A stretch of 23,939 nucleotides of DNA from Lachnospiraceae bacterium (GTDB lineage Bacteria; Bacillota; Clostridia; Lachnospirales; Lachnospiraceae), in the NCBI GenBank assembly GCA_009774395.1, contig VSNQ01000068.1, positions 1 through 23,939 of the forward strand. The letters run 5' to 3'. The translations under genes and the position numbers were made by a program. Below are positions 23,688 to 23,939 of this stretch, piece after piece. Below the pieces are notes generated by a model. That model searched no databases, was not told where the DNA came from, and saw nothing but the letters and a program-made list of their open reading frames with translations. The number at the start of each line of letters is the position of its first letter. Within the stretch, counting starts at the first letter, position 1.

Positions 23688-23716
23688 TTGATAAGACTTT
23701 ACACTATTTCTATATT
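23688..23716 (+). promoter_or_regulatory. Sigma-A-like promoter before the Rpn-type gene
   Basis: TTGATA (23688-23693) and TATATT (23711-23716) with a 17-bp spacer; one mismatch to consensus in each box. It lies immediately after the hairpin array and about 62 bp before the ATG at 23779, so it could start a separate transcript. Confidence 0.5.
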
Positions 23717-23778
23717 TTGATATGATTAATTGAGAATACAAAAATATTCTAATGAGGATAGGAGTTTAAAATATATAA

Positions 23779-23939
23779 ATGATGAATGAAGAAACAAAAT
23801 TGCAGAATTTACCAGACACAAAAGAATCGCAGGATACTCCAAATGCAAAGACAAAAGGAATCACAGATAATCCGCATGATAAAGGATATAAGAGAATATT
23901 TTCAATAAAGAAAAACTTTCTTGATTTTATAAAAAAGTA
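23779..23939 (+). CDS. Rpn-family recombination-promoting nuclease/putative transposase, N-terminus only
   Basis: Fifty-three codons are visible from ATG 23779 (or 23782) to the window edge, with GGATAGGAG about 15 bp before the start. The first 30 residues are polar and disordered. Then comes 'NPHDKGYKRIFSIKKNFLDFIKK', the H-D-K-x-Y-(K/R)-x-(I/L)-F-S ... F-L-x-(F/L)-(I/L)-(K/R) opening of Rpn/YhgA-type PD-(D/E)xK nucleases, which are very abundant in Lachnospiraceae. The catalytic residues lie beyond the window. It is probably cargo or a host gene next to the transfer block, with its own promoter. Confidence 0.65.
   Translation, partial: MMNEETKLQNLPDTKESQDTPNAKTKGITDNPHDKGYKRIFSIKKNFLDFIKK

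Noticed and set aside
1..23939. Integrase, attachment sites, rRNA, tRNA, riboswitch or antibiotic-resistance gene
   Set aside because: I saw no sequence supporting any of these in the window.

Overview
The window is AT-rich, densely packed DNA. Apart from possible antisense shadows, every gene lies on the + strand. Start sites carry strong GGAGG-type ribosome binding sites, and many neighbouring genes overlap or nearly touch. The content is the conjugation core of an integrative conjugative element (or large conjugative plasmid) of the Tn1549/C. difficile CTn type found in Bacillota, class Clostridia. The Rpn-type nuclease start at the right edge and the codon use fit a Lachnospiraceae-like gut host, but that host call is inference. 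No integrase, excisionase, attachment site, rRNA or tRNA lies in the window, so the element ends are outside it.

Layout. Positions 1-302 hold the 3' end of a gene that looks frame-broken and faintly resembles the end of a replication initiator. Positions 348-8040 hold the transfer machinery: a DUF6674-like coiled-coil protein, a PcfB-like (DUF3801) accessory protein, the VirD4 coupling ATPase, a Maff2-type small membrane protein, a VirB6/TrbL-like polytopic membrane protein, and a 961-residue protein that joins a PrgI-like membrane domain to a VirB4 ATPase. Positions 8097-10969 hold what was one gene for an N-terminal disordered/basic region, a membrane segment and an M23 peptidase (CD1108-like). 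A 192-bp inverted-repeat element with 8-bp target duplications now splits it in two. Positions 10992-17356 hold a DUF4315-like coiled coil, a membrane-anchored Ig-like protein, a DUF4366 (CD1107-like) protein, a membrane-anchored fibre with collagen-like stretches, a 70-residue exported protein and a larger exported repeat protein. After a hairpin and a possible promoter, positions 17491-23470 hold DNA topoisomerase III, a pentapeptide-repeat/polyvalent-like protein, MobC and the relaxase. Positions 23471-23778 are non-coding and packed with hairpins, a candidate oriT or structured transcript. An Rpn-family nuclease gene begins at 23779 and runs off the window.

How it fits together. MobC and the relaxase should nick and lead the DNA, TopB and its coupled partner handle the DNA, VirD4 (with the PcfB-like protein) couples it to the channel, PrgI-VirB4, VirB6-like and Maff2 form the inner channel and power it, and the M23 protein opens peptidoglycan. 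The exported Ig-like, collagen-like and repeat proteins probably reach outward to the recipient cell or gut matrix.

Most notable signals: (1) the small inverted-repeat element splitting the peptidase gene, whose removal on paper restores one 890-residue frame; (2) three intergenic perfect palindromes with core TTATGCGRCGYCGCATAA, whose only core difference is a symmetric, pairing-preserving change; (3) a phage-fibre-like surface protein set inside a conjugation operon; (4) the hairpin array after the relaxase gene; (5) a pentapeptide-repeat (possible DNA mimic) protein translationally coupled to topoisomerase III.
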